From contig CBFCZV010000016.1 of assembly GCA_965602855.1 (NCBI GenBank), forward strand, positions 1 to 57,737: DNA of 57,737 bases. Reading direction: 5' to 3'. Positions 41,731 through 51,840 of this stretch are shown piece after piece. The notes under the pieces are model-generated. The model ran no database searches and had not been told where the DNA came from. It saw nothing but the letters and a program-made list of their open reading frames with translations. Source of the DNA: LH-M37 sp965602855 (GTDB taxonomy: Bacteria > Pseudomonadota > Gammaproteobacteria > SZUA-229). Numbering within the stretch: position 1 is the stretch's first letter; the number at the start of each line of letters is the position of its first letter. The position numbers were made by a program, and so were the translations under genes.

Positions 41731-41762
41731 TAAAAAAGCCCCTCAAAAAATCTGAGGGGCTT
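41731..41762 (-). terminator. Intrinsic terminator of ssrA
   Basis: The stem AGCCCCTCA (41737-41745) pairs with TGAGGGGCT (41753-41761). Read on the minus strand it is followed by TTTTTTA. It lies 8 bases beyond the mature 3' end of tmRNA. Confidence 0.9.
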
Positions 41763-41769
41763 GTCTATT

Positions 41770-42132
41770 TGGTGGAGGCGGGGAGAATCGAACTCCCGTC
41801 CGCAAGCACTCCGCCATCGGCTCTACATGCTTATCCTATTCTTAAGTTTAACCAGCAGCTACCCAATAGGCAGGGAAAACTGTTGGCGATTCTGGATAGG
41901 TTTTAGCGAATCCACACCAGAAATGCTTCATCGCGAGCTTATATGAGTCGACCCCGGTTATCTGAGCGTATAAGCACACATCAGGCCGAGGGCACTAAGA
42001 CAGGGGTTTAAGCTGCTAGTGCGTAGTTGTCGTCGTTGGCAACTATAAGTTTTGTGACTGGTTTTAAGAGGAACTTCACACCTCTGCATGCACCTCAGGT
42101 TTTGCTACCCACGTCGAAGCCATGTCGCCCCC
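41770..42132 (-). ncRNA. ssrA: Transfer-messenger RNA (tmRNA)
   Basis: The minus strand begins GGGGGCGACATGGCTTCGAC and ends with GGGACGGGAGTTCGAT-type T-arm bases and CCGCCTCCACCA, so the CCA is encoded. The 363-base length is normal for a one-piece tmRNA. The tag reading frame at 42040-42008 encodes ANDDNYALAA and a TAA stop. It rescues stalled ribosomes with SmpB. It is divergent from purL. Confidence 0.97.
42008..42040 (-). other. tmRNA proteolysis-tag reading frame (ANDDNYALAA)
   Basis: Codons GCC AAC GAC GAC AAC TAC GCA CTA GCA GCT then TAA. The resume codon is GCC for Ala. The LAA end is the usual ClpXP degradation signal. Confidence 0.93.
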
Positions 42133-42178
42133 GTGTTTTTTCCTGAACTGTAGTAAAAGAGCTGGTCAAGGCTCTGGC

Positions 42179-42187
42179 GCGATTATA
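42179..42187 (-). promoter_or_regulatory. Possible -10 element for ssrA
   Basis: On the minus strand GCGTATAAT lies about 45 bases before the mature 5' end of tmRNA. This is compatible with a short leader removed by RNase P. No good -35 is seen. Confidence 0.35.
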
Positions 42188-42296
42188 CGCCCAGAATGTG
42201 CAATCTGCTACGTCTTATCCACTCTTCGTGGTTTAATCTGAAGCGGCTTTGCTTTATCATTCCGTCTTTGCTTACACTCACATATATAAGGGCAAC

Positions 42297-45200
42297 ATGC
42301 TTCATATTCAAGGGTCACCCGCACTTTCTGATTTTCGTTTAAATAAGCTACTAGATGAGCTGAAAACGCTGGTTCCGGCGGTTTCTGGCCTGGCTTCACA
42401 TTTTGTGCATTTTGCTGATGTCAGTGAGTCGCTTGATGAGGCTGAAAGTGCGATTCTGGCGCGCTTGCTGCAGTATGGCCCCAAAATCGAAGAGCATGAT
42501 TGCGAAGGCGATTTATTCCTGGTGACACCGCGTGCTGGTACGATTTCACCCTGGTCGTCCAAGGCGACTGATATTGCTCATAACTGTAATCTGAGTAAGA
42601 TTCTTCGACTGGAACGTGGCATTGCCTACATGGTGGCCTGTGAGGCCGGTTATACGCTGATCGAGGTCGATACTGCTGCGATTGAAGCCTGTCTGCATGA
42701 TCGTATGATTGAATCTGTGTTGCGTTCATACGAGGAAGCTGAGGCCTTATTTGCCCATATGTCCCCCGAACAGGGTAATACCGTTGATATTTTGGGTGGC
42801 GGTGTCGAAGCCTTACGCAGTGCTAACACCGAGCTGGGGCTGGCCTTGTCTGATGATGAAATCGATTATCTGGTCGATTTCTACACTTCGATCAATCGCA
42901 ATCCGGTGGATGCTGAGTTGATGATGTTCGCGCAGGCCAATTCTGAGCACTGTCGCCACAAGATTTTTAACGCTGACTGGGTGATTGATGGGGAAGAGCA
43001 GGATCGTTCGCTGTTCAAGATGATCCGCAATACACATGAATTACATTCTGGGGGCGTGTTGAGTGCCTATCACGATAACTCAGCGGTGATGGCTTCGCAT
43101 ACCGCGCCACGTTTCACTGTGGATGCGGGCAGCAAGCGGTACGGCTATAACAAAGAACACATCGCTTTGTTGATGAAGGTGGAGACCCACAATCATCCAA
43201 CTGCGATTTCACCGTTCCCCGGTGCGGCTACCGGTGCGGGTGGTGAGATTCGTGATGAAGGTGCGACCGGTCGTGGTTCTAAGCCGAAAGTAGGCTTGAG
43301 TGGTTTTTCTGTTTCCAATCTGAAAATTCCGGGTTATAGGCAGCCGTGGGAAACCGATAACGGCAAACCTAATCGCATCGTCTCTGCACTGGATATTATG
43401 CTCGAAGGCCCGATTGGTTCTGCGGCGTTTAATAATGAATTTGGTCGTCCGAATATCGCCGGTTATTTCCGTACCTTTGAAGAAAAAGTGCCCGGTACCG
43501 ATGGTGAAGAAATCCGTGGTTACCATAAGCCGATTATGCTGGCGGGTGGTTACGGCAACATTCGTGAAGATCATGTTGATAAATTACAGATACCTGTAGG
43601 CACACCCATCGTTGTTCTCGGCGGTCCCGCCATGTTGATTGGTCTGGGTGGTGGAGCGGCTTCATCCATGGCCAGCGGTACCAGTGCTGAGAATTTAGAT
43701 TTTGCCTCGGTACAACGCGGTAACCCGGAAATGGAACGCCGTTGTCAGGAAGTCATCGATAGCTGCTGGATGCAGGGTGATAACAATCCGATACTTTCTA
43801 TTCATGATGTCGGTGCCGGCGGTTTATCTAATGCCTTACCCGAGCTGGTTCATGATGGCGGCTGTGGTGCTGAATTTGAATTGCGCGAAGTGCACAATGA
43901 CGAGCCGGGCATGACGCCGATGCAAATCTGGTGCAATGAGTCGCAGGAACGTTACACCATCGCGATTGATCCAAATAAACTTGAAGACTTCAAAGCACTG
44001 TGTGAACGTGAGCGTTGTCCTTATGCAATTCTTGGCAAGACAACAGAAAAATTAGATCTGCGCGTACACGATAATCATTTTGATAATTACCCTGTGGATA
44101 TGCCGCTGGATGTTTTGCTTGGCAAGCCGCCTAAAATGTTGCGCGATGTTAAAACTGTTCGCATTAATCAAAAAGCATTTAACACTAGCGATATAGATAT
44201 TAACGAAGCGGCGTTTAATGTTTTACGCTTGCCTTCTGTTGCCAGTAAATCATTTTTGATTACCATTGGTGACCGCAGCATTACCGGCATGGTGGCGCGT
44301 GATCAAATGGTTGGCCCTTGGCAGGTGCCTGTCGCTGATGTGGCGGTAACAACTTCTTCGTTTGAAGATTATGTTGGTGAAGCTATGGCACTGGGTGAGC
44401 GTACGCCAGTTGCCTTATTAGATGCACCTGCGTCGGGTCGTATGGCGATTGCAGAAGCCATCACCAACATTATGGCAGCACCTATTGAAACCTTGTCTGG
44501 TATTAAATTATCAGCCAACTGGATGGCGCCTGCCGGTCACCCCGGTGAAGATGCGCGTTTATACGAAACGGTTAAAACCGTGGGTATGGATATCTGTCCC
44601 AAGTTGGGCTTGACCATTCCTGTCGGTAAAGATTCCATGTCGATGAAAACCGTCTGGGATGAAGATGGTGAACAACGTGCCGTCACTGCGCCGTTATCAT
44701 TAATCATTACCGCATTCTCAACTGTCACGGATGTGCGCAAAACACTGACACCACAATTGGTTACTGATAAAGGCGAGACCGAATTGATATTGATCGATTT
44801 GGGTAACGGTAAAAATCGTCTGGGTGCTTCAGCGCTGGCACAAACCTGTAAGCAGGTTGGCGATGTACCACCAGATCTTGATGATACCGAGCAATTTAAA
44901 TTCTTTTTTTCAGCGATACAAAAATTAAATAAAGAGGGTTTGTTGCTGGCATGGCACGATCGTTCTGATGGAGGCCTGTTTGCCTGTTTGTCTGAAATGG
45001 CATTCGCAGGACACTGTGGTCTCGATATCAAACTAGATCAATTACCCGAAGATAATATTGCAAGTTTATTCAATGAGGAACTGGGTGGTGTCATTCAAGT
45101 TGCAACTGATCATATTTTAGAAGTTGAAGCCTGGCTTGAGAAGTATCAACTTAAATCATGCAGTCATAGGATTGGTACCGTCGGCTTCGATTCGCAAATT

Positions 45201-46181
45201 CGTTTCACACGTAATAGTGAGCTGGTGTTTGAATCTGATTTGATCACCATGCAAAAAGCATGGAGCGAAACCAGTTACCAGATTCAATCGATACGCGATA
45301 ATTCAGATTGTGCAAAACAGGAATTTGGCGGCATTACAGAAGATGACGCAGGTATTAATGTCTCACTTTCATTTGATCCTTCGGAAGATGTGGCGGCTCC
45401 ATTTATTAGTAGCGGAGCGCGCCCAAGAATTGCAGTATTAAGAGAGCAGGGCGTTAATGGCCAGATTGAAATGGCGGCGGCTTTTGATCGCGCTGGTTTC
45501 GATGCCATTGATGTGCACATGAGCGATATTATTAATAACAACCTGAGTCTGGATTTATTTAAAGGTCTGGTGGCCTGTGGTGGTTTCTCTTACGGCGACG
45601 TGCTGGGTGCGGGTGAAGGCTGGGCAAAAACCATTCTATTTAATGAGCGCGCACGTGATGTCTTCACTGAATATTTCAGTCGTAGCGATACTTTTAGTCT
45701 GGGTGTGTGTAATGGCTGCCAGATGATGGCCAATATTAAAGAATTAATTCCCGGCGCAGAACAATGGCCGCACTTTGTACGCAATCAGTCAGAACAATTT
45801 GAAGGTCGTTTCAGTACCGTGGAAGTCATGGAATCACCTTCGATATTATTAGCGGGTATGCAAGGTTCACGTATGCCGATTGCAGTAGCGCACGGTGAAG
45901 GCCGCGCTGAATATGAGTCCAGTGAATTCCTCGAGCAGGCACATTCAACATTGCGTTATGTTGATCACAATGGTGTGGCAACTGAACAGTATCCATTGAA
46001 CCCGAATGGTTCACCCGAAGGCTTAACCGGTTTCACTACAGACGATGGGCGTGTCTCGATTATGATGCCGCATCCTGAACGCGTCTTCCGTAGCATACAA
46101 AATTCATGGCATCCCGAAGAGTGGGGCGAAGATTCACCCTGGATGCGGATGTTCAGGAATGCGCGGGCTTGGCTAGATTAG
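42297..46181 (+). CDS. purL: Phosphoribosylformylglycinamidine synthase, large single-chain PurL
   Basis: A 1294-residue enzyme of purine synthesis converting FGAR to FGAM with glutamine and ATP. It starts LHIQGSPALSDFRLNKLL as in E. coli PurL. In order: N-terminal PurS-like domain, linker with NSEHCRHKIF, the two PurM-like synthetase halves (ETHNHPTAISPFPGAATGAG in the first) and a C-terminal glutaminase with Cys in GVCNGCQMM and HPERVFRS. The ATG at 42297 follows AAGGG; the frame is open 16 codons upstream. It is monocistronic. Confidence 0.97.
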   Translation: MLHIQGSPALSDFRLNKLLDELKTLVPAVSGLASHFVHFADVSESLDEAESAILARLLQYGPKIEEHDCEGDLFLVTPRAGTISPWSSKATDIAHNCNLSKILRLERGIAYMVACEAGYTLIEVDTAAIEACLHDRMIESVLRSYEEAEALFAHMSPEQGNTVDILGGGVEALRSANTELGLALSDDEIDYLVDFYTSINRNPVDAELMMFAQANSEHCRHKIFNADWVIDGEEQDRSLFKMIRNTHELHSGGVLSAYHDNSAVMASHTAPRFTVDAGSKRYGYNKEHIALLMKVETHNHPTAISPFPGAATGAGGEIRDEGATGRGSKPKVGLSGFSVSNLKIPGYRQPWETDNGKPNRIVSALDIMLEGPIGSAAFNNEFGRPNIAGYFRTFEEKVPGTDGEEIRGYHKPIMLAGGYGNIREDHVDKLQIPVGTPIVVLGGPAMLIGLGGGAASSMASGTSAENLDFASVQRGNPEMERRCQEVIDSCWMQGDNNPILSIHDVGAGGLSNALPELVHDGGCGAEFELREVHNDEPGMTPMQIWCNESQERYTIAIDPNKLEDFKALCERERCPYAILGKTTEKLDLRVHDNHFDNYPVDMPLDVLLGKPPKMLRDVKTVRINQKAFNTSDIDINEAAFNVLRLPSVASKSFLITIGDRSITGMVARDQMVGPWQVPVADVAVTTSSFEDYVGEAMALGERTPVALLDAPASGRMAIAEAITNIMAAPIETLSGIKLSANWMAPAGHPGEDARLYETVKTVGMDICPKLGLTIPVGKDSMSMKTVWDEDGEQRAVTAPLSLIITAFSTVTDVRKTLTPQLVTDKGETELILIDLGNGKNRLGASALAQTCKQVGDVPPDLDDTEQFKFFFSAIQKLNKEGLLLAWHDRSDGGLFACLSEMAFAGHCGLDIKLDQLPEDNIASLFNEELGGVIQVATDHILEVEAWLEKYQLKSCSHRIGTVGFDSQIRFTRNSELVFESDLITMQKAWSETSYQIQSIRDNSDCAKQEFGGITEDDAGINVSLSFDPSEDVAAPFISSGARPRIAVLREQGVNGQIEMAAAFDRAGFDAIDVHMSDIINNNLSLDLFKGLVACGGFSYGDVLGAGEGWAKTILFNERARDVFTEYFSRSDTFSLGVCNGCQMMANIKELIPGAEQWPHFVRNQSEQFEGRFSTVEVMESPSILLAGMQGSRMPIAVAHGEGRAEYESSEFLEQAHSTLRYVDHNGVATEQYPLNPNGSPEGLTGFTTDDGRVSIMMPHPERVFRSIQNSWHPEEWGEDSPWMRMFRNARAWLD

Positions 46182-46249
46182 TTTTTATTTTTTCAAAATT
46201 CACTAAAAAAAATAGAATTGTTCTAAAGTTCTCGTTTTATTACTGATCT

Positions 46250-46274
46250 AAGCTTGTAAATTACTTACAAGCTT
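46250..46274. terminator. Inverted repeat after purL, possible terminator
   Basis: AAGCTTGTAA (46250-46259) and TTACAAGCTT (46265-46274) are perfect 10-base arms with a 5-base loop, followed by TAAATTT. The T-run is weak. It lies 69 bases after purL and 137 bases before the kinase gene. Confidence 0.5.
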
Positions 46275-46410
46275 TAAATTTAGGCTTATTTGTATAAATT
46301 TCTTTACGTTGGCGTCATTTATGTTAATAATGGCCATGCGATAAGTGTTTATTTGCATTTTTTTCAAGCATTTGTTAACTGCCTAAATAATACAAAAGGA
46401 CGACGAATAT

Positions 46411-48114
46411 ATGACAATATTGGAAGTGTTACTCGTTATTTTCTTTCTCACCACTATTATCTCAACCACACTGTGGTTTAGATCTTCCAGAAATCTCAAA
46501 AAGAATAATTCTATTTATGTAGAAGAATTAGAAAAGCAAAAAGTTATTGAAAAAAATCTAAATGTATCAAGGCGTGAATTCAAAGGTATTCTTGATAATC
46601 TTCAGGATACTTATTATAGAACTGATGCTGATAGTGTACTTCAATTTGTTTCTTTTTCGGTCGTGCCATTATTAGGTTATACGCCTGAAGAATTAGTTGG
46701 AAAAAAAATTACTGATTTTTATATTAATCCGGATGATCGTGATCCGTTTCTTCAGGCGATGGCTGAGAATGGTGGTCATGTTGAACAATACCCAATTACT
46801 TTAAGACACAAAAATGGTTCTACTATCTGGATGTCTACTAATGCTCATTTTTTAGTTGATGATAAAGGTGCGGTGATTGGTATTGAAGGAACAGGTCAAG
46901 ATTTTACTGCCAGAAGAATTGCTGAAAGAAATTTAATTAAAGCAAAAGAGCAGGCTGAACAGGCTAATAAGGCCAAAAGTCTTTTCCTTGCTAATATGAG
47001 TCATGAAATACGCACTCCGATGAATGGTGTTATTGGTTTTGCCAGTTTGTTATCAAAAACAAATCTTGATGATAAACAAAGCGAATATATCAAAACCATT
47101 AATACTTCTATCAATGATTTGTTGACGATTGTGAATGATATTCTGGATTTCTCACGCATAGAATCGGGTAAAATGGAATTACAAACCGAGGTTATTAATC
47201 TAAGAGATTGTTTAACCGGTGTCGTCAGGCTGTTTTCTGCTTCTGCCACAATAAAATCATTAAATATTGAATGCATTATCGCCAATGATTTACCTGATTA
47301 TTTGACCGTTGACCCTTTAAGGTTAAGGCAGATTATTTCCAACTTGATTGGTAATGCCGTTAAATTTACTGAGCATGGATCAATAACTTTGCTGGCCGAA
47401 AAAGTCAGTCATGCTAGTTCAGATGAATTAATGATTAAAGTTATTGATTCAGGAAAAGGAATTTCAGGTACCGATAAGGATAGGCTCTTTGATGCTTTTA
47501 CACAGGCTGATAATTCAATATACAAATCTGATTCTGGAACGGGGCTGGGTTTGGCAATTTCGAAACAGCTGATTGAGTTAATGCATGGCTCTATTGGTGT
47601 TGAAAGCAATGATAGAAAAGGTTCTACTTTCTGGATTACTTTGCCCATTATTGAAAGCCATAAATCTCAGGAACTATCAAATGAAAATAATTATAGCGAG
47701 ATAGCTGATCATTATTCAGGTTTACATGTTCTGATTGTCGATGACAATGCAATCAACCGTAAACTCATCACTACTTTGCTCAATCAGCGCGGCATAACAA
47801 CGACTGAAGCTAACGACGGGAAGAATGCATTAGAAGTAGCACTAAATAATGACTTTGATTTGATTTTTATGGACATACGCATGCCTGAGCTTAACGGAAT
47901 AGAAGTCACCAGGAAGATACGTTCGAGCAAAGCGGTTAAATATACTCCTATTATCGCGCTCACGGCTCATGTGCTGCCTCATGAGCAGGAGATATTTCTT
48001 CAGGCAGGAATGGATGCCTGTATAACTAAGCCCATTTTAGATCATCAGCTTTTTGAGCTTATTGATAAATGGGTAATGAATACTGGTCTGAAAGTTGAAG
48101 GGGTTGCAAATTAG
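46411..48114 (+). CDS. Membrane hybrid sensor histidine kinase
   Basis: A 567-residue orphan hybrid kinase. One N-terminal membrane helix (about residues 3-23) leads through a short coiled coil to a PAS domain (about 55-165, with GYTPEELVGK), then a HisKA domain with the phospho-acceptor H198 (NMSHEIRTPMNGV), an HATPase domain (N box IGNAVKFTEHG, G boxes DSGKGI and GTGLGLAIS) and a receiver domain with D488 (FMDIRMPELNG). It has no periplasmic sensor domain, so sensing is probably cytoplasmic through PAS. No response regulator or DNA-binding partner lies nearby. The ribosome site is AAAAGGACG. Confidence 0.93.
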   Translation: MTILEVLLVIFFLTTIISTTLWFRSSRNLKKNNSIYVEELEKQKVIEKNLNVSRREFKGILDNLQDTYYRTDADSVLQFVSFSVVPLLGYTPEELVGKKITDFYINPDDRDPFLQAMAENGGHVEQYPITLRHKNGSTIWMSTNAHFLVDDKGAVIGIEGTGQDFTARRIAERNLIKAKEQAEQANKAKSLFLANMSHEIRTPMNGVIGFASLLSKTNLDDKQSEYIKTINTSINDLLTIVNDILDFSRIESGKMELQTEVINLRDCLTGVVRLFSASATIKSLNIECIIANDLPDYLTVDPLRLRQIISNLIGNAVKFTEHGSITLLAEKVSHASSDELMIKVIDSGKGISGTDKDRLFDAFTQADNSIYKSDSGTGLGLAISKQLIELMHGSIGVESNDRKGSTFWITLPIIESHKSQELSNENNYSEIADHYSGLHVLIVDDNAINRKLITTLLNQRGITTTEANDGKNALEVALNNDFDLIFMDIRMPELNGIEVTRKIRSSKAVKYTPIIALTAHVLPHEQEIFLQAGMDACITKPILDHQLFELIDKWVMNTGLKVEGVAN

Positions 48115-48229
48115 TCAGCATTGCCTACTTACATCCGATAAGTTGCAAATATAATCAATACATAATTTCACTGATGAAGTAGAACCATTCTAAATTGCTA
48201 TTGTCTGTTATTGGAGTACAGGAGATAGC

Positions 48230-49180
48230 ATGTCAATAATCATAAAAAAGCCCTCTGATATTAAAACATCAGAAATTACACCCAAATCTGTTTATATGGA
48301 TCGTCGTCGCTTCATGAAGCAGGCTTTTGCCAGTAGTTTATTGCTGGCAACGGATGCAATGCTGCCTGCATGGGCGAAACGTTGGCCTGATCTGGATGGA
48401 AGCCAGTTTAATGCAGAAGATAAATTAACCTCATTTGAGGATATCACCAGCTACAACAATTTTTATGAACTGGGCACGGCGAAAAAAGACCCTGGCTTAA
48501 ATGCGAGTATGTTTAATCCTAAGCCGTGGTCGATTGCGGTAGAGGGTGAGTGTGCCAAACCGGGTGTGTTTGATCTGGAAGATTTCATTAAACCCTATGC
48601 TATGCAGGAATATATTTATCGACTGCGCTGTGTTGAGGGCTGGTCGATGGTGATTCCGTGGGTAGGTTTTTCACTGGCAGACATGCTGAAAAAGTTTGAG
48701 CCAAATTCTAAAGCCAAATATGTAGAGTTCACCACCTTGCTGGATAAGTCACGCTTACCAGGGCAGTCACGGCGAGTTTTGAACTGGCCTTATGTTGAAG
48801 GTTTGCGCATTGATGAGGCGATGAATCCTTTGCCGATTATGGCGGTGGGTTTGTATGGAGATATTCTGCCGAGTCAGAACGGTGCGCCGATTCGACTGGT
48901 GGTGCCGTGGAAATATGGTTTTAAGAGTATCAAATCTATCGTAAAAATTCGTTTTACCGAGACTCAGCCAAAAGCCACGTGGAATGAACGTGCACCGAGT
49001 GAATATGGTTTTTACTCCAATGTTAATCCAGATGTAGATCATCCACGTTGGAGCCAGAGCACAGAACGTCGTATTGGAGAACCATTCTGGAAACCTAAAC
49101 ATAAAACGCAAATGTTTAACGGTTATGGTGAGCAGGTCGCTCACTTGTATCAGGGCATGGATCTGGTTAAAAACTTTTAA
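48230..49180 (+). CDS. msrP: MsrP (YedY), periplasmic methionine sulfoxide reductase catalytic subunit
   Basis: A 316-residue molybdopterin enzyme that repairs oxidised Met residues in periplasmic proteins. A twin-arginine signal (DRRRFMKQAFASS, about residues 23-36) is followed by YELGTAKKDPGLNA, the Mo-binding Cys in RLRCVEGWSMVIPW and LVVPWKYGFKS. A GGAGTACAGGAG stretch is a good ribosome site. It lies 11 bases before its partner msrQ. Confidence 0.97.
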   Translation: MSIIIKKPSDIKTSEITPKSVYMDRRRFMKQAFASSLLLATDAMLPAWAKRWPDLDGSQFNAEDKLTSFEDITSYNNFYELGTAKKDPGLNASMFNPKPWSIAVEGECAKPGVFDLEDFIKPYAMQEYIYRLRCVEGWSMVIPWVGFSLADMLKKFEPNSKAKYVEFTTLLDKSRLPGQSRRVLNWPYVEGLRIDEAMNPLPIMAVGLYGDILPSQNGAPIRLVVPWKYGFKSIKSIVKIRFTETQPKATWNERAPSEYGFYSNVNPDVDHPRWSQSTERRIGEPFWKPKHKTQMFNGYGEQVAHLYQGMDLVKNF

Positions 49181-49191
49181 GCAAAATCTTT

Positions 49192-49803
49192 ATGGCTAGA
49201 TTTAAAGTCTCTGACAAATCGATACGATTAATTATCAAGCCGTTGCTGTTCGTAGCATGTCTTTTGCCGCTGGTCTTTTTGATTATTGGTGCGATTAACG
49301 AAACCCTTGGTGCAAACCCGGTTGAAACCATGACGCGTGGAACGGGAGAGTGGACACTACGTTTTCTATTGCTTACCTTGCTTGTAACTCCCGCTCGTCA
49401 AATTTTAAGCTGGCCGTGGTTAATTAAGCTACGGCGTATGCTTGGGTTATACGTTTTCTTTTATGCTGTTATGCATTTACTGACTTATGTCTGGTTTGAT
49501 CAGTTTTTTGATTTGAATGAGATCGTCAAAGATATTATCAAACGGCCATTTATCACAGTAGGATTTGCTGCATTTATCTTACTTATCCCATTGGCAATGA
49601 CCTCGACAAATAAAATGATACGTCGTCTTAAAAAGAACTGGGTCAGACTGCATAAACTTGTTTATGTGATTGCAGTATTGGCAGTGCTGCACTTTGTCTG
49701 GTTGGTTAAAGCTGATTATCAGGAGCCAATTGTTTATGGGGTAATTCTTTTGATTCTGCTTTTGCATCGTGCTTATCAGCAAAGAAAAATGGGAGTGTAT
49801 TAA
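49192..49803 (+). CDS. msrQ: MsrQ (YedZ), haem b membrane subunit of MsrPQ
   Basis: A 203-residue membrane protein with six hydrophobic helices of the ferric-reductase-like family, feeding quinone-derived electrons to MsrP. Seen are GEWTLRFLLLTLLVTPAR, RRMLGLYVFFYAVMHLLTY with a haem-ligand His, and WVRLHKLVYVIAVLAVLHFVW. The stop overlaps that of the convergent soxB: both TAA codons share the bases TTAA. Confidence 0.96.
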   Translation: MARFKVSDKSIRLIIKPLLFVACLLPLVFLIIGAINETLGANPVETMTRGTGEWTLRFLLLTLLVTPARQILSWPWLIKLRRMLGLYVFFYAVMHLLTYVWFDQFFDLNEIVKDIIKRPFITVGFAAFILLIPLAMTSTNKMIRRLKKNWVRLHKLVYVIAVLAVLHFVWLVKADYQEPIVYGVILLILLLHRAYQQRKMGVY

Positions 49804-51710
49804 GTAACTTCTCCAGGGTAATCAGCTATTCCAGGATTATTTTCTACCCCAACCAGTTTTGGATGGTTGATCTTTTTAAGGTTAAGAACCTTATTTTTGT
49901 TTCTGTTTTTGATAATGTAATCACGCACCACATCCCACATTAAGCGGCCTTCGGGTGTGCTGTTGACGGCGGCCCAGCCTGCGACTTTATATATTTCTTC
50001 GGCTTCAATCATGTGACCATTGTCGAGACGGGCATTGGTGATGCGTTCATAAAGTTTCTGTGATGGGTCGATGGAGTAGTCGAGTCCACCCACGCGAACC
50101 ATGTCGCCGCCTGATTGCAAATAAGGATCGGGGTCGAACAGGTTATCTGCTATTTGTTCCAGAATGTTTAATAGATCGTGGCCAGTCATTTCTGTGACGT
50201 AGGTTTCGCCATAAGTTATGGCGCATTGGGTCATGACATCTTCCATGGTTATCCAGTCGCCCTTTAATGTTGTAGTACCCCAGCGTACACCGGGAGACAT
50301 GGCAACATCAGCTTTGTATTCTTCGCGTAGTGCGTTGCATAAAATCTGATCCCAGGTGCCCATAAAGTTACCGCGACGATAGAGCAGGCGATCTGCAATG
50401 GCTAGTTTTTCATCGAGGATTTCTTTATAAGTTTTACCTACTCGACTTTTGTTGAAGAAAAGATTTCTGGCGCGACTTTCAACGATGTTCTCATCGTATT
50501 TTGTATTGCGCATTTGATCGATATAAGCCTGCATTTCTTTATCTGCGGGCAGTGCATTTTCGAATACGGGTAACATCTGGTAATGCATGTCTTTAACTTC
50601 GCCATCCTGAATATCGAAATCCATAACGCCGATATATTTTCCGTTGGAGCCAGCGTTGGTTACCCAGCAGGTATTGCCAGCAACATTCTTCACTTTAATG
50701 GGTTGTGGAATGCCATCGTGTGTGTGGCCGCCAAATACAGCATTGAGACCGGGGACGCGTTCTGCCATTTTGATGTCTACGTCCATACCATTATGTGACA
50801 GTAGTACGATGGCATCAGGTTTCTCTTCTTCTTTGATTTGTTCGACCAGTTCGATCATGTCATCTTCGCGTAAGCCAAAAGACCAGTCGGGGAAAAACTC
50901 TTTGGGGTTGGCATTGCCGGTGCGAGGGAAGGCCTGACCTATAACCGCGATGCGTGCCTTGCCGACATTTTTAATTACATAGGGCTGGAAGGTGTGGCCG
51001 GTATCTTCATCATAAAGCCCACTGCCATCATATTGTTCAACCAGTTTCTCGTAGTCTTCGCTCATTAAAGACTCTTCTGTAACTCGAACATTTTGACCGA
51101 TGAAGTCGCCCTTGAATAAAGCGACATTGCTCAGTACTTCATTTTCCTTGTAGGTGAATTCCCAGTGACCCACCATGACGTCAATACCGAGAATGTTTGA
51201 GGCTTCAACCATGTCCACGCCACGTGTCCAGAGAGAAGTGCCTGAACCTTGCCACAGATCACCACCATCCAGTGTTAATGTATTGGCTTTATCACCAGCT
51301 TCTTTTCGTAAACTGTTGAGCAGGGTCTTGATGTGAGCAAAGCCGCCCATGCGGCCATATTTTTTTGCACCATTTTCAAAGTCCAGATAAGTGTAAGCAT
51401 AGGATTCCGGGGTGCTGGGCTTGAACTTCATTTCTTTCAAAAATTTTGGGCCGACTACATGGGGAGGGCGGCCAAAGGCTTCAGCCATGCCTAAATTAAC
51501 GTTGGGCTCACGAAAATAAACGGGGTTTAGTTGTCCATGAACGTCGGTGATATGTAGAATTCGTGCATTGCCTTTCATGGGGACTTTATAAAAGTCTTTG
51601 CTGATGCCGGGCATACTGGCATTAGCATGGCGATATAATAATGGCAGTGAGCCAGCCGCAGTCGTGATGCCGAGTAATTTCAAAAAGTCGCGTCGGTTAA
51701 GTTTCGACAT
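49800..51710 (-). CDS. soxB: SoxB, thiosulfohydrolase (5'-nucleotidase family)
   Basis: A 636-residue periplasmic enzyme that removes the sulfate group from SoxYZ-bound thiosulfate. A twin-arginine signal (NRRDFLKLLGITTAAGS) precedes a metallophosphoesterase domain with di-metal ligands in ITDVHGQL, DGGDLWQGS, VGHWEFTY, LLSHNGMDVD and GGHTHDG. NPVYFREPNVNLG is specific to SoxB. The C-terminal domain has MSPGVRWG. It is at the long end of the family. No soxXYZA or soxCD is in the window. Confidence 0.93.
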   Translation of the reverse strand: MSKLNRRDFLKLLGITTAAGSLPLLYRHANASMPGISKDFYKVPMKGNARILHITDVHGQLNPVYFREPNVNLGMAEAFGRPPHVVGPKFLKEMKFKPSTPESYAYTYLDFENGAKKYGRMGGFAHIKTLLNSLRKEAGDKANTLTLDGGDLWQGSGTSLWTRGVDMVEASNILGIDVMVGHWEFTYKENEVLSNVALFKGDFIGQNVRVTEESLMSEDYEKLVEQYDGSGLYDEDTGHTFQPYVIKNVGKARIAVIGQAFPRTGNANPKEFFPDWSFGLREDDMIELVEQIKEEEKPDAIVLLSHNGMDVDIKMAERVPGLNAVFGGHTHDGIPQPIKVKNVAGNTCWVTNAGSNGKYIGVMDFDIQDGEVKDMHYQMLPVFENALPADKEMQAYIDQMRNTKYDENIVESRARNLFFNKSRVGKTYKEILDEKLAIADRLLYRRGNFMGTWDQILCNALREEYKADVAMSPGVRWGTTTLKGDWITMEDVMTQCAITYGETYVTEMTGHDLLNILEQIADNLFDPDPYLQSGGDMVRVGGLDYSIDPSQKLYERITNARLDNGHMIEAEEIYKVAGWAAVNSTPEGRLMWDVVRDYIIKNRNKNKVLNLKKINHPKLVGVENNPGIADYPGEVT

Positions 51711-51840
51711 GGCTGTGCCCCTCAGAGATAAAAAAGTGTTTTACAGTGAATTAGGTATTATTTTGATTTTGCGCGAAATCATACGCTTTCATGAGTGTAT
51801 CATTCACATACTTTAAAAGCACATTTAAACAGGTTTGATT

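Noticed and set aside
46182..46410. Possible small gene or regulatory RNA between purL and the kinase
   Set aside because: Only a hairpin and AT-rich sequence are visible; the short frame at 46290-46481 overlaps the kinase start and lacks support.
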